64,000 nt of DNA from positions 28,916 through 92,915 of the forward strand of contig DATFYM010000082.1 in the NCBI GenBank assembly GCA_035315065.1. The letters are read 5' to 3'. Within the stretch, counting starts at the first letter, position 1; every line of letters starts with the position of its first letter. The stretch comes from DATFYM01 sp035315065. GTDB lineage: Bacteria > Acidobacteriota > Terriglobia > UBA7540. Made by a program: the position numbers and the translations under genes. This document shows positions 49,683-58,251 of this stretch, one piece after another. The notes below the pieces were generated by a model. The model was not told the origin of the DNA. It saw only the letters and a program-made list of their open reading frames with translations, and did not search any database.

Positions 49683-49879
49683 TGAGGCTTTCGTCCTTTC
49701 AGCCCGGCCTGCTTGAGAATGCTATTCAGCGTACCAGGCGGAACATCGAGGTTTGGCTTACCCGCAACCGTCACCGACCCGTGCTTGGTATGATGCCTGA
49801 ACTGCCGGTGACTACCAGTTGTCCTGACAAGGCGCCAACCGTCCTGCTCCAGCATTTGGATGACTTCACGGTACTTCAC
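49679..49879 (-). CDS. hicA: HicA toxin (mRNA interferase)
   Basis: A 66-residue HicA toxin: YREVIQMLEQDGWRLVRTTG, the catalytic His in GSHRQFRHHTK, HGSVTVAGKPNLDVPPGTLN and a final helix ILKQAGLKG. HicA is a double-stranded-RNA-binding-fold ribonuclease. GTG 49879 gives the normal length; the frame continues upstream to 49930 without similarity. It precedes hicB with a 4-bp overlap. Confidence 0.9.
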   Translation of the reverse strand: MKYREVIQMLEQDGWRLVRTTGSHRQFRHHTKHGSVTVAGKPNLDVPPGTLNSILKQAGLKGRKPQ

Positions 49880-49939
49880 GTACCTAGCATAACGCTCAGC
49901 ACTCTTCGCCGAAAGCGCAAAGCCGGCCACGATGCAAAC

Positions 49940-50833
49940 TCACCATCCCCGCGTTTGCAGCAACTCCTCCGGCTTGAGCTTCGCCACATCGATCCCCCGC
50001 ATGGCTTCGCCCAGTTCCTCCGAGCACTCGGCGATCACTTGCGGCTCGTTATAGTGGGTGGTGGCACGGACGATGGCTTTGGCGCGCACGGCCGGGTCGG
50101 ACGACTTGAAGATGCCAGAGCCCACGAAGACGGCTTCCGCTCCCAGTTGCATCACCAGCGACGCGTCGGCCGGCGTGGCAATGCCGCCGGCGCTGAAGTT
50201 GGGCACCGGCAGCTTGCCGTTCTTGGCCACCCACTTCACCAGCTCGAAAGGCGCGCCCAGATCCTTGGCCTTGGCCATCAGTTCTTCGTCGCGGAGCGTG
50301 GTGAGCAGGCGGATTTCCCCGGTAATGGCGCGCAGGTGGCGTACCGCCTCCACAATGTCGCCCGAGCCCGCCTCGCCCTTGGTGCGGATCATGGCCGCAC
50401 CCTCGCCGATACGCCGCAGCGCTTCGCCCAGATTGCGCGCGCCGCACACGAAGGGCGCTTTGTAGGACCACTTATCGATGTGGTGCTCTTCGTCGGCCGG
50501 CGTCAGCACCTCGCTCTCGTCGATGTAATCGACGCCGATCGCTTCCAGCACCTGGGCCTCGGCGAAGTGGCCGATGCGTGCCTTAGCCATCACTGGGATG
50601 GTCGCGACTTCCATGATAGCTTTGATGATCTTCACCGACGCCATGCGCGCCACACCGCCTTCCTTGCGAATATCCGCCGGTACGCGCTCCAGCGCCATGA
50701 CGGCGCAAGCGCCCGCGTCTTCCGCGATCTTGGCCTGGTCGGCGGTGGTAACGTCCATGATGACGCCTCCCTTCAGCATTTCGGCCAGACCCACCTTCAA
50801 CTTCATCCTTTCGTCATATTCAAACATGGCCAT
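49940..50833 (-). CDS. pdxS: Pyridoxal 5'-phosphate synthase subunit PdxS
   Basis: A 297-residue PdxS, the TIM-barrel lyase that builds pyridoxal phosphate from ribose-5-phosphate, glyceraldehyde-3-phosphate and ammonia from PdxT. Blocks: [53 protein letters not shown] and [20 protein letters not shown]. The catalytic lysines (in VMAKARIG and elsewhere) are present. Its partner pdxT is 3 kb downstream; hicAB, the ATPase-PIN pair and osmC lie between. Several PLP enzymes are encoded in the next 10 kb. Confidence 0.96.
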   Translation of the reverse strand: MAMFEYDERMKLKVGLAEMLKGGVIMDVTTADQAKIAEDAGACAVMALERVPADIRKEGGVARMASVKIIKAIMEVATIPVMAKARIGHFAEAQVLEAIGVDYIDESEVLTPADEEHHIDKWSYKAPFVCGARNLGEALRRIGEGAAMIRTKGEAGSGDIVEAVRHLRAITGEIRLLTTLRDEELMAKAKDLGAPFELVKWVAKNGKLPVPNFSAGGIATPADASLVMQLGAEAVFVGSGIFKSSDPAVRAKAIVRATTHYNEPQVIAECSEELGEAMRGIDVAKLKPEELLQTRGW

Positions 50834-50875
50834 TCTCCTCCATCATATTTGCTTGGGCAGAATGAACGGGCATTC

Positions 50876-51099
50876 GAAAGATAAGAGCTTAACACGGAGA
50901 CCGCCGAGGACTCGCAGAGGCCACAGAGAAGAGCCTGCAAACGCATTCAGCTCCGGCTCATCCCATAGCCATCACGCTCATTCGCGCTGAACCGGCGGTC
51001 AACTAGGCGTACCCAGAGTCGTTCTTCTCGGTGGTCTCCGTAAGCCTCTGCGACCTCCGTGTTGAGCTCTTGTTTTTGGTTGCGGCCACACGCCGCGCT
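50876..51099. repeat. Dispersed 224-bp repeat, copy A
   Basis: Begins GAAAGATAAGAGC and ends CACGCCGCGCT. It is a roughly 85-90% identical, inverted copy of 59368-59590. Internally palindromic: ACGGAGACCGCCGAGGACTC against TCGGTGGTCTCCGT. It fills the spacer between pdxS and the decarboxylase gene. Confidence 0.85.
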
Positions 51100-51117
51100 A
51101 CGTTTTCAAACCTTTCA

Positions 51118-51134
51118 GCCGGCGGGACGCCGGC
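51118..51134. repeat. GCCGGC-GGGAC-GCCGGC palindrome
   Basis: A REP-like palindrome touching the stop codon of the decarboxylase gene; its right flank CGCTACATC supplies the TAG stop. Confidence 0.7.
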
Positions 51135-51135
51135 G

Positions 51136-52776
51136 CTACATCTTCAGTTTTGCCGGGCGAAGCGCAGCATCGAGCTCCCGGCCCATCCGCACCACAATCT
51201 GCGTTACCGCGCGAACATCCTCCCGCGAGGTCCGAAAGTTCACAATGCAAGCGCGTAGCACAAAGGCTCCTCCGATGACGGCATTGGAGAGAAACGCCTC
51301 ACCGCTCGCCTGCAATCGATTCACAAGCTGCGTGTTGAGTTGGTTGAGATAGGATTCCACGTTGTTGGGGGACCCTGCCGGGCTGAAGCCCGGCGCCACA
51401 TTCGGCGCGATAGCGGGCCTGAGATCACGCGGCACGTAGCGAAATGTGGTAATGCTCAAGCCGCGCGGGAACACCTGAAGTTCCGGCTCGTCCGACGCGA
51501 ACGCGTGCAGCGCCTCGGCCATGCGGATGTCGTCCGCGATCATGCGCGCATAGCCCTCGCGACCCGCGTGCCGCAAGGCCAGCCACACCTTAAGGGCACG
51601 GAAGCCGCGCGAATTCTGCATCCCGTATTCGAAGTAGTTGAAGACCTCGCTCCCGTCGCCTTCGAAGTGATAATAGGGTGCGCCGTAACTGAAAGCGTCG
51701 CGCAGCGCCTTGCGATCGCGCACCAGCGCGCACCCGGCTTCGAGTGGAGCGTAGAGCCACTTGTGCGGATCGACGGCTACCGAGTCGGCTTCGGCCAGGC
51801 CTCGAAGGTCGGCCGACGCGTCAGGAAGCACCGCGGCAACCGCGCCGTAAGCGCCGTCCGCGTGCAGCCACAACCCGTTTTCGTGTGCGATGGCCGCCAG
51901 CTCCGGCAACGGGTCGATCGCGCCTGTGCTCACCGACCCGGCGTTGCCGACAATCAGAAACGGCACGTCCCCGCTTTCGACGTCCTCGCGAATCTGCCGG
52001 CGCAGCAGCGCTGTCGCGATTCGCATGCGATCATCCACTGGTATCCAACGAATGGATTCGGTCCCCAGACCGAACAGGTCGGTGGCCTTGTGAATCCAGG
52101 TGTGAGTCTCATTCGAAACGTAAACACGCAGCCGCCGCGCAGCGCCGGAGAGGCCGGAGAGGCCGGAGAGGGATGTTGGCCTGCCTTTCTCACTTGGGCC
52201 CGAAGCCACGTCGACCGCACCCGCCACGCCGGCGGCGCCGATATCCCACTTGGCCTTGGCCCGACGCGCTGCCAAGAAACCGACGAAATTCGCCATGTTG
52301 CCGCCGCTCACCAGCAGGCCGCCGCAATCGCTGGGATAGCCGATCAGCTCGGCGATCCATTTCACCGCTTGCGCCTCGATCTCTGTCGCGACGGGGGCGA
52401 GGATCCAGGCGCCGCAGTTTGGATTGACGGCCGCCGCCAGCAGTTCGCCCAGAACGCCGATCGGCGCCGGCGGCGACGTGATGTATCCCATGAAGCGGGG
52501 ATGCCCGTTGAACAGCGAGTGCTCGATCAGGAGGCTCGCCGTTTCATCAAGCAGGTAGTCAGCGGGAGCGCCACTCTCGGGAAGCGAGCCGTTGCCAAGC
52601 AATTCGCGAAGCACCTTGGGAGACTCGCCGGGCGTCACCGGCCGCGTCGATAGTGAGCCCAGGAGGTCCGCGATCCGTTCCACCAGGCGATGGCCCACCG
52701 CCCGAAATTGTTCCGGGCTCATTTCCAGCGGGGACTCCCGCCGTTCGGTTTCGACGCTGCGTGCTGCCAATTCCAT
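51136..52776 (-). CDS. Aromatic-L-amino-acid decarboxylase-like PLP enzyme (group II)
   Basis: A 546-residue PLP-dependent group II decarboxylase. The PLP lysine is in DSVAVDPHKWLYAPLEAG; other blocks are HPRFMGYITSPP, GLLVSGGNMANFVGFLAARR, SNETHTWIHKATDLFGLG and WLHADGAYGAVAA. ATG 52776 with GAGGA upstream is chosen over the long open frame to 52953. Two inserted low-complexity stretches stand out: SLSGLSGLSG from a 9-nt tandem repeat, and VAPGFSPAG, which is the in-frame translation of a dispersed palindrome. A MocR regulator, a kynureninase-like gene and an amino-acid permease are upstream on the same strand, so aromatic amino acids, perhaps tryptophan, are the likely substrates. Confidence 0.88.
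   Translation of the reverse strand: MELAARSVETERRESPLEMSPEQFRAVGHRLVERIADLLGSLSTRPVTPGESPKVLRELLGNGSLPESGAPADYLLDETASLLIEHSLFNGHPRFMGYITSPPAPIGVLGELLAAAVNPNCGAWILAPVATEIEAQAVKWIAELIGYPSDCGGLLVSGGNMANFVGFLAARRAKAKWDIGAAGVAGAVDVASGPSEKGRPTSLSGLSGLSGAARRLRVYVSNETHTWIHKATDLFGLGTESIRWIPVDDRMRIATALLRRQIREDVESGDVPFLIVGNAGSVSTGAIDPLPELAAIAHENGLWLHADGAYGAVAAVLPDASADLRGLAEADSVAVDPHKWLYAPLEAGCALVRDRKALRDAFSYGAPYYHFEGDGSEVFNYFEYGMQNSRGFRALKVWLALRHAGREGYARMIADDIRMAEALHAFASDEPELQVFPRGLSITTFRYVPRDLRPAIAPNVAPGFSPAGSPNNVESYLNQLNTQLVNRLQASGEAFLSNAVIGGAFVLRACIVNFRTSREDVRAVTQIVVRMGRELDAALRPAKLKM
51375..51396. repeat. REP-like palindrome inside the decarboxylase coding sequence
   Basis: GCCGGG-CTGAAG-CCCGGC (51377-51394) lies wholly within the reading frame and encodes part of VAPGFSPAG. 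The same sequence type is common as an intergenic repeat in acidobacterial genomes (recalled, not checked). Confidence 0.75.
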
Positions 52777-52820
52777 GTGTCCTCGATCCCTCTTCGGCCG
52801 ACGCCAGACAACGCTTCGCA

Positions 52821-54338
52821 CTAAACCAGCGCCACCGCCGCGGCGCCTGGCGACTTCCGCCTCGCACCGACCTTGCGCACTTCCGTCCTCAGCAGCGAGC
52901 CGAGAATCGCAATGCCCTTCTCGATCTGCTCGTTGGGCAGAGTGGTGAAGCACAGCCGGAAGGCGTTGTGTTGCGGCTGCTGGAAGTAAAAGTAGCGCGA
53001 CGGGGCAAAATTAACCTTTTGGTCCTGAGCTTTCACCAATATTTCGGCCGCATCGAGGGCCGGCGGCAACTCCACCCACACGGCCATGCCGCCTTCCGGA
53101 AAAGTGCATTGTGCCTCGGGAGGAAAATGGCGGCCCATCGCCGCCCGTGTAAACTCCAGCTTCATCGCGTAGTGCTTGCGCGTGCGCCGGATCCATTTGT
53201 CGAGCCAGCCTCGCCGGCCGAACTCGTTGAGCACCGCCTGTCCTAGCAGATTGGTGTGCAGGTCCGCGCGTTGCTTGGCCCCGCGCAGCCGCTCGATGAC
53301 GCGCCGCGAAGCCACCATCCAGCCGACGCGCAGCCCCGGAAAGCCGATCTTGGAAAAACTGTTCAGATAGATCACCAGGCCGGTTGCGTCCAGCGCCTTG
53401 AGGGACGGCAGATCGCGGCCACGATAACGAAGCGCGCCGTAGATATCGTCCTCCACCACCGGCACTTGAAACCGCGCGGCGAGGTCCAGCAGCCGCTTGC
53501 GCGCTTCGAGAGGCATCGTGCGCCCGGTGGGATTCTGGAAGTTAGGGTTAGCCAGAATCAGCTTCACTTTATTCTGTTCGAGCGCGGCGGTAAGGAAATC
53601 GAGATCCATACCGTGCGGGCCCACGGGAACGCCGATCAGGCGAACGCCCGGGGAATCAAACACTCGCCACAAACCGGTGTACGTGGGATTGTCGCAAGCA
53701 ACGGTGTCGCCCGGCGCCACCATCGACCGGCGCACCAGATCAAAAGACTGCTGGCAGCCATTAGTGATGAGGATTTCGTCGAGCTCCACGGAAACGCCGT
53801 CGCGGCCGAGACGTCCTTGGAGGTACTTCTTGAGCGGCGGATAGCCGTCGCTCGAACCGTAGTCGAGAAGGTTGGCGCCCTCACGGCGCAGGACGACGTC
53901 GGTGGCCCGGCGCACCAAGTCTGCCGGGTTGAGATCAGCGGAACCGTGTGTGGCCGCGAAGGAAATCACACCCGGCTGGAGCGCCGCCGCCATCAAGCGT
54001 CCGAGAGAGTCGTCGCGCGGCTCCTCGATGAAGAAGCTGTCCCAGAAGAAATCGTTGCTCGCTTTACGCCGCGACCGGTCGGACGCGGTGACTTCCCTGG
54101 CGAGCGGCGACACAAACGTCCCCCTCCCTACCGTGCCCTGGATCAAACCCTCGGCTTCCAGTTCGGCATAAGCGTTGCCGACCGTGGTGCGATGAACACC
54201 GAGGCGTTTCGCCAGCTCACGACTCGGTTCCAGGCGGTCGCCGACTTTGAGCCCCCCTCCCACGATCCGTTCGCGAATCTGATTGCGGATCTGGAGGTAC
54301 AGGGGTTCATGCAAGCTGGAATCGAGCGTCAGCAACAC
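52821..54338 (-). CDS. MocR-type GntR-aminotransferase transcriptional regulator
   Basis: A ~505-residue PdxR/MocR-type regulator. The GntR winged helix is at residues 1-75 (EPLYLQIRNQIRERIVGGGL, RELAKRLGVHRTTVGNAYAE). The C-terminal class I aminotransferase-like domain binds PLP: DYGSSDGYPPLKKYL, NGCQQSFDLV, ANPNFQNPTGRTM, PVVEDDIYGALRY and the PLP lysine in YLNSFSKIGFPGLRVGWM. GTG 54338 has AGGAGGT six bases upstream. It lies between and on the same strand as two PLP amino-acid enzymes and probably controls them or PLP homeostasis. Confidence 0.9.
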   Translation of the reverse strand: MLLTLDSSLHEPLYLQIRNQIRERIVGGGLKVGDRLEPSRELAKRLGVHRTTVGNAYAELEAEGLIQGTVGRGTFVSPLAREVTASDRSRRKASNDFFWDSFFIEEPRDDSLGRLMAAALQPGVISFAATHGSADLNPADLVRRATDVVLRREGANLLDYGSSDGYPPLKKYLQGRLGRDGVSVELDEILITNGCQQSFDLVRRSMVAPGDTVACDNPTYTGLWRVFDSPGVRLIGVPVGPHGMDLDFLTAALEQNKVKLILANPNFQNPTGRTMPLEARKRLLDLAARFQVPVVEDDIYGALRYRGRDLPSLKALDATGLVIYLNSFSKIGFPGLRVGWMVASRRVIERLRGAKQRADLHTNLLGQAVLNEFGRRGWLDKWIRRTRKHYAMKLEFTRAAMGRHFPPEAQCTFPEGGMAVWVELPPALDAAEILVKAQDQKVNFAPSRYFYFQQPQHNAFRLCFTTLPNEQIEKGIAILGSLLRTEVRKVGARRKSPGAAAVALV

Positions 54339-54433
54339 TTGGTCACCTCCTGGCCTACCCTGCCAGTCCAATCTACGCCAGGAGATCCCATCTGTAAAGA
54401 GCCAAGTAGTCCAATTCGACATCAGGCCAAGGG

Positions 54434-54556
54434 AGAATTGACGATTGCAGATTGGAAACAGCCTTCAGCTATCAGCGTTCAGCTCTCAGCACCAAAAGTC
54501 CGGTTTCTTGCTGATAGCTGACGGCTGATAGCTGATCGCTTTTGCAATCGTCAATC
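54434..54556. repeat. Nested heptamer-phased palindrome
   Basis: Outer words ATTGACG-ATTGCAG-ATTGG at 54436-54454 are answered by GCAATCGTCAAT at 54544-54555. Inside is a palindrome of words AGCTATC-AGCGTTC-AGCTCTC against GCTGATA-GCTGACG-GCTGATA. The stop codon of the kynureninase-like gene is in the outer right arm. Confidence 0.85.
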
Positions 54557-55708
54557 CCAGGCGCGGGACGAGAGGATGGCACTGATTTGATCGAGGGCAA
54601 AGTCAATCTCTTCGTCGCGGTTGTAGAAGTGGGGAGAGAGCCGAACGCCGGCTTTGGGTCGGTAGTCCACCAGGACGTTTCGCGCCAGCAGTCCCTGCAT
54701 TACCTGGTAGGCGTGCGGGCAATCCACCGAGACCGTGCCGCCACGCTCCGCGGCATCGCGCGGTGTATTTACCTCCCAGCCGCGCTCCAGCGCGCCCTGC
54801 ACCAGCCTCTCGGTCTGGCGGATGGATTTCTCGCGGATGGACGCGATTCCCACCTTGGCAATAACATCCAGCCCGGGCTGGCAGGCATAGAGGGCGGGCA
54901 CCGGCGGCGTTCCGTTCAGAAATCGGTAGGATCCCTCGGTGCGATCGATGGGACCCACCTCGAAGTCAAAGGGACGCTTGTGCGCCAGCCAGCCGGTGAG
55001 GGTAGGCTGCAACTTAGGCCGCAAGTCCGGGCGAACGTAGAGATAGGCGACGCCGGGACCGCTGCACAGCCACTTCAACACGCCGCCCACGGCAAAATCG
55101 GTTCCCAGTTCGCTCAAGTTGAACGGGACGGTACCAGCGGCCTGATAAGCATCGAGGATCACGTGCGCCCCCACGCGACGCGCCCGCTCGAGGATGGCCT
55201 TCGCGTCCATGATACAAGCGCTGCGGAACAGCACCAGCGACACGGGCACCAGGAGCGTCTCCTCGTCGATCGCGGCCAGCAACTTTTCCAGCGGGATACG
55301 AATGCCGTCTTCGCTCTTCACCATCTCGACGCGCGCCCCGCGCCGCTGCTGCTCCAGGTAGAAATAAACGATGGAGGGGAATTCAAGGTCGACCATCACC
55401 ACCTTGTTGCGCGGCGGCCGGAAGTCGAAGCACGAAGTGACGACGGCCTGGGTAGTGGTCACGTTCTGGTGCAGCGAGATCGAGCCGGGCTCGGCGCCCA
55501 CGAGCGCGCCGATCTTGTCGCCCACTTTGGCCGCCAAGTCCCACCACTCCTCTTCCCAGGCGCGAACGCCGCGCGTCGCCCAGATGTCGGCGTAGCCGCG
55601 AACCGCATCGTAGACACCGCGGGGCATGGCGCCGAGCGAATTGGAGATCATGTAAGTGGTGTCGGCGAGAATTGGGAATTCGTCTCGCCACTTCAGCAGG
55701 TCGTCCAT
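54551..55708 (-). CDS. Kynureninase-like class V aminotransferase-fold enzyme
   Basis: A 385-residue PLP enzyme with the kynureninase layout: DTTYMISNSLGAMPRGV, ISLHQNVTTTQAVVTSCFDF, HVILDAYQAAGTVPFNLSEL, the PLP-lysine region FAVGGVLKWLCSGPGVAYLY and VRLSPHFYNRDEEIDFAL. Kynureninase cleaves kynurenine to anthranilate and alanine; related hydrolases and cysteine desulfurase-like enzymes share the fold. ATG 55708 (MDDLLKWRDEFP) is preferred over a start six codons upstream. The neighbours support tryptophan or kynurenine breakdown, but no tryptophan dioxygenase is in the window. Confidence 0.83.
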   Translation of the reverse strand: MDDLLKWRDEFPILADTTYMISNSLGAMPRGVYDAVRGYADIWATRGVRAWEEEWWDLAAKVGDKIGALVGAEPGSISLHQNVTTTQAVVTSCFDFRPPRNKVVMVDLEFPSIVYFYLEQQRRGARVEMVKSEDGIRIPLEKLLAAIDEETLLVPVSLVLFRSACIMDAKAILERARRVGAHVILDAYQAAGTVPFNLSELGTDFAVGGVLKWLCSGPGVAYLYVRPDLRPKLQPTLTGWLAHKRPFDFEVGPIDRTEGSYRFLNGTPPVPALYACQPGLDVIAKVGIASIREKSIRQTERLVQGALERGWEVNTPRDAAERGGTVSVDCPHAYQVMQGLLARNVLVDYRPKAGVRLSPHFYNRDEEIDFALDQISAILSSRAWD

Positions 55709-55744
55709 AGGGCAAACCCTTGACACAGCAGCATGCGGGCCTGG

Positions 55745-56094
55745 CTACTCTTCCTTCTCCCGGTGGCCGTTACGACGCGATTGGCGGTCGACGAAATCAA
55801 TCAAAGCGTTCAGCTTTTCGTCGGTTTCCGCGTGGCTCACAGCCAGCGCGTCCAAACGTTCGGTAATCACGTCCAAGCGTTCTCCGCCCTGGCCAGCGTC
55901 CGGTCGATCCGCCGCACGTCGCTGCGCAAGGAGACACCGTAGCGCGCCAGACGAGCGACGAGCCGGTTGTTCTGGCCCACCAGGCGCTCCATGCGGTCCA
56001 GCCGGGCGTCCACTTTGGCGAACTTGGCATCCATGCGGGCGTCCATGCGGACCTGATTCTTCAGCAAGAACTCAATCGTTCGCTCCACGTCCAT
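55745..56094 (-). pseudogene. Coiled-coil small protein gene with a frameshift
   Basis: The first frame gives MDVERTIEFLLKNQVRMDAR ... IDRTLARAENAWT and stops. One base away the coiled coil continues as GERLDVITERLDALAVSHAE ... LIDFVDRQSRRNGHREKEE, ending at 55745. The combined ~115-residue protein is a typical short coiled-coil protein of unknown function. The break lies near 55885; a sequencing error or recent mutation are both possible. Confidence 0.7.
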
Positions 56095-56195
56095 GTTGTC
56101 CTTCTCATCTGGTGTTGCGTGACACCGAATTCTTGACAGTGCTCAGCCGCTATGCCGCCTGGTGCGCGGAAGGACGCCCTGACCCAGGCGCCGGT

Positions 56196-56483
56196 TCACG
56201 CAGCGCCAACTGCGCCGGCAGAGGCCACCGTATTCTGCCCGCCGCCGGCGATAGTCACGAAACCACACCCCAATCTTTCTAGCTTATTGTGCCAACGAAT
56301 CCCACCGTCTTCCGGCCTGAGGCACAAGATTTCTCCCCTGCTGCTGGCGAAAACGTTGCCGTCTTCAACCACTACGTTCACGAAATCCAAGCCGGGAAGG
56401 TCCGTTCTCCATACTTCCTTGCCGGTCGATTTGTCCAGCGCCAGAACCCTACCGTTGATTCCGATGAAAACCAGACCTGCCAT
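56196..56483 (-). CDS. Small PQQ-like (BamB-type) beta-propeller repeat protein
   Basis: A 95-residue protein made of two PQQ-like blades: MAGLVFIGINGRVLALDKST with GKEVWRTDLPG, then GNVFASSRGEILCLRPEDGG with IRWHNKLERLG. No signal peptide. ATG 56483 follows GGAGG. Such two-blade proteins are too short for a full propeller and may assemble as oligomers; the function is unknown. The tail GGQNTVASAGAVGAA is low in complexity. Confidence 0.75.
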   Translation of the reverse strand: MAGLVFIGINGRVLALDKSTGKEVWRTDLPGLDFVNVVVEDGNVFASSRGEILCLRPEDGGIRWHNKLERLGCGFVTIAGGGQNTVASAGAVGAA

Positions 56484-56529
56484 CGAAAAACCTCCGTTGT
56501 CTGCCGATTCGGATAAAAGTGAGAAACCA

Positions 56530-57966
56530 TCACCGGCGCGCATTACCATCCGCAGCCGACGACTGCGAACCAGCGACGGGCAATCTGTTGGCCCGCGCCC
56601 ATACAAGATAGCACACGCTGATAAACCCCAACCACGGCACACCGGCGATCAACGTGATCTTCATGCCCGGCACCCACCACGTCGATACGGTGATGGCGGC
56701 GAGCGCGGCGAACCCGGCGATGGATGCCCACGGATAAAACGGGGCCCGCAACGCGAGCGCGCCTCGGTAGCGGCGGCGGAAGGCAAGGTGAGTGAGGAAG
56801 ATCATCATCCAGACGAAGAGGCCGCCCAGGAATGCCGCACCCAGCATCTGCACAAAGGCCGTTTCCTTGAATCGCAAGCTCAGAAAGACGGCCGCGGCCA
56901 TGCCGGCGCTGGAAATCAGCACCGCCGCCACTGGCGAGCCGTGACGATTGAGCCGCCCAAAAATCTTCGGTGCGTAACCCCCGCGGGACAGCGAGAAGAT
57001 GGTGCGCGCGCACAGGTAGAGATCGGTGTTGGAACTGGAAAGCGCCGCCGTCAGGACGACGAAATTCATCACGCCAGCCGCGGCCGGAATCCCCACCGTC
57101 TGGAACACGCGCACGAATGGACTCTCCGCGAGGCCCGCCTGGTCCCACGCCATCACGCCCACCAGCACGGCAACGCCACCCACATAGAACAGCGCCAGCC
57201 TTCCCACCATGGTGCGCAGGGCGTGCGGCACCGCGATCTCCGGATGGCTGGCTTCGCCCGCCGTCACCGCGATGGACTCCGTGCCCAGGTAGCTGAAGAT
57301 GGCCATAGCGATGCCGAGCCCAACGCCGCGCCAGCCGTGCGGCAAAAAGCCGCCGTGCGCCGTGTAGTTCGCGAGGCCGATCGGTTTGAAGCCGACGCCG
57401 AAGAGCAGCGCGCCGCCCAGGATCAGAAAGACGACGATGGTCACCACCTTGATCATCGCGAACCAATATTCGAACCTGCCGAAGTTGCCCACCGCGCTCG
57501 CGTTCACGTAGACCAACGCGGCCGAAAACCCGGCAATCCACACCCACGCCGGCACGCCCGGGAACCACAAGCGGCAGTAAATGGCCGCCGCCACCATCTC
57601 GCTGCCGATGGCCACCACCTGGCACAACCAGTAGGAGTAGCGCACGGCGAACCCCGCCCACGGGTGCAGGTACATCTCCGCCCAGACGCCGAACGATCCC
57701 GCCACCGGATGGGCCACGGCCATCTCCGCCAGGGCCCAGGCCACCAACAGCGCCACCACCGCGCCCGCCGTGTAGCTCAGGATCACGCCCGGACCTGCCA
57801 CCCGCACGGAGATGGCGCTGCCGAGGAAGAGTCCGGTGCCGATGGCGCCGCCGAGCCCGATCATGGAGAGCTGGCGCGACGTCAGTTGGCGGCGCAGACC
57901 CACTTCCCGGCCGAGGATCTGGTTCTGGTGGCTGGTCACGGACGCGGTTTGTTGGGGCCCAGACAT
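56530..57966 (-). CDS. Amino acid permease (APC superfamily, AAT type)
   Basis: A 478-residue, twelve-helix amino acid transporter. Family hallmarks: RQLTSRQLSMIGLGGAIGTG (first helix with the substrate-binding glycine loop), LFLGSAISVRVAGPGVILSY, FSYLGTESIAVTAGEASHPE and a final helix pair. The substrate is probably an aromatic or other neutral amino acid, judged from the catabolic genes downstream on the same strand. The start ATG at 57966 has no strong ribosome site. Confidence 0.9.
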   Translation of the reverse strand: MSGPQQTASVTSHQNQILGREVGLRRQLTSRQLSMIGLGGAIGTGLFLGSAISVRVAGPGVILSYTAGAVVALLVAWALAEMAVAHPVAGSFGVWAEMYLHPWAGFAVRYSYWLCQVVAIGSEMVAAAIYCRLWFPGVPAWVWIAGFSAALVYVNASAVGNFGRFEYWFAMIKVVTIVVFLILGGALLFGVGFKPIGLANYTAHGGFLPHGWRGVGLGIAMAIFSYLGTESIAVTAGEASHPEIAVPHALRTMVGRLALFYVGGVAVLVGVMAWDQAGLAESPFVRVFQTVGIPAAAGVMNFVVLTAALSSSNTDLYLCARTIFSLSRGGYAPKIFGRLNRHGSPVAAVLISSAGMAAAVFLSLRFKETAFVQMLGAAFLGGLFVWMMIFLTHLAFRRRYRGALALRAPFYPWASIAGFAALAAITVSTWWVPGMKITLIAGVPWLGFISVCYLVWARANRLPVAGSQSSAADGNARR

Positions 57967-58003
57967 GCGAACCCCGATTGTGGCATGAACGGCCTGGAAA
58001 TGG

Positions 58004-58044
58004 CGGAAAAGCGGAAGGCGGAAGACAGAAGACGGAAGTCGGGC
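58004..58044. repeat. Heptamer-phased repeat, single arm
   Basis: Words GCGGAAA-AGCGGAA-GGCGGAA-GACAGAA-GACGGAA upstream of the amino acid permease gene, in the spacer 57967-58251. Confidence 0.8.
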
Positions 58045-58118
58045 AAGCCCTCAATTTAACCGCGTGGTAGGGGAGGCCTTCGACCTCCCGTCTCAGCAGG
58101 TGGGGAAATTGCTTCCGG

Positions 58119-58193
58119 CCACGGATCAACACGGATTGGCACGGATAAGTCTTTCGTTTTGATCCGTGCGAATCCGTGCTAATCCGCGGCTGC
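58119..58193. repeat. CACGGAT-type palindrome
   Basis: CACGGATCAACACGGATTGG (58120-58139) faces GATCCGTGCGAATCCGTGCT. Period is 9-11 rather than 7, so it is a different family from the heptamer repeats. Confidence 0.8.
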
Positions 58194-58251
58194 GAATTTT
58201 TTCACACGTTCTCAACGCGAGGGCGCGGATCTCTAGCGCGCTTGTTATGGG

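Noticed and set aside
56543..58132. Alternative minus-strand frame over the amino acid permease gene
   Set aside because: Arg/Gly/Ala-rich out-of-frame translation; the permease frame has clear family motifs.
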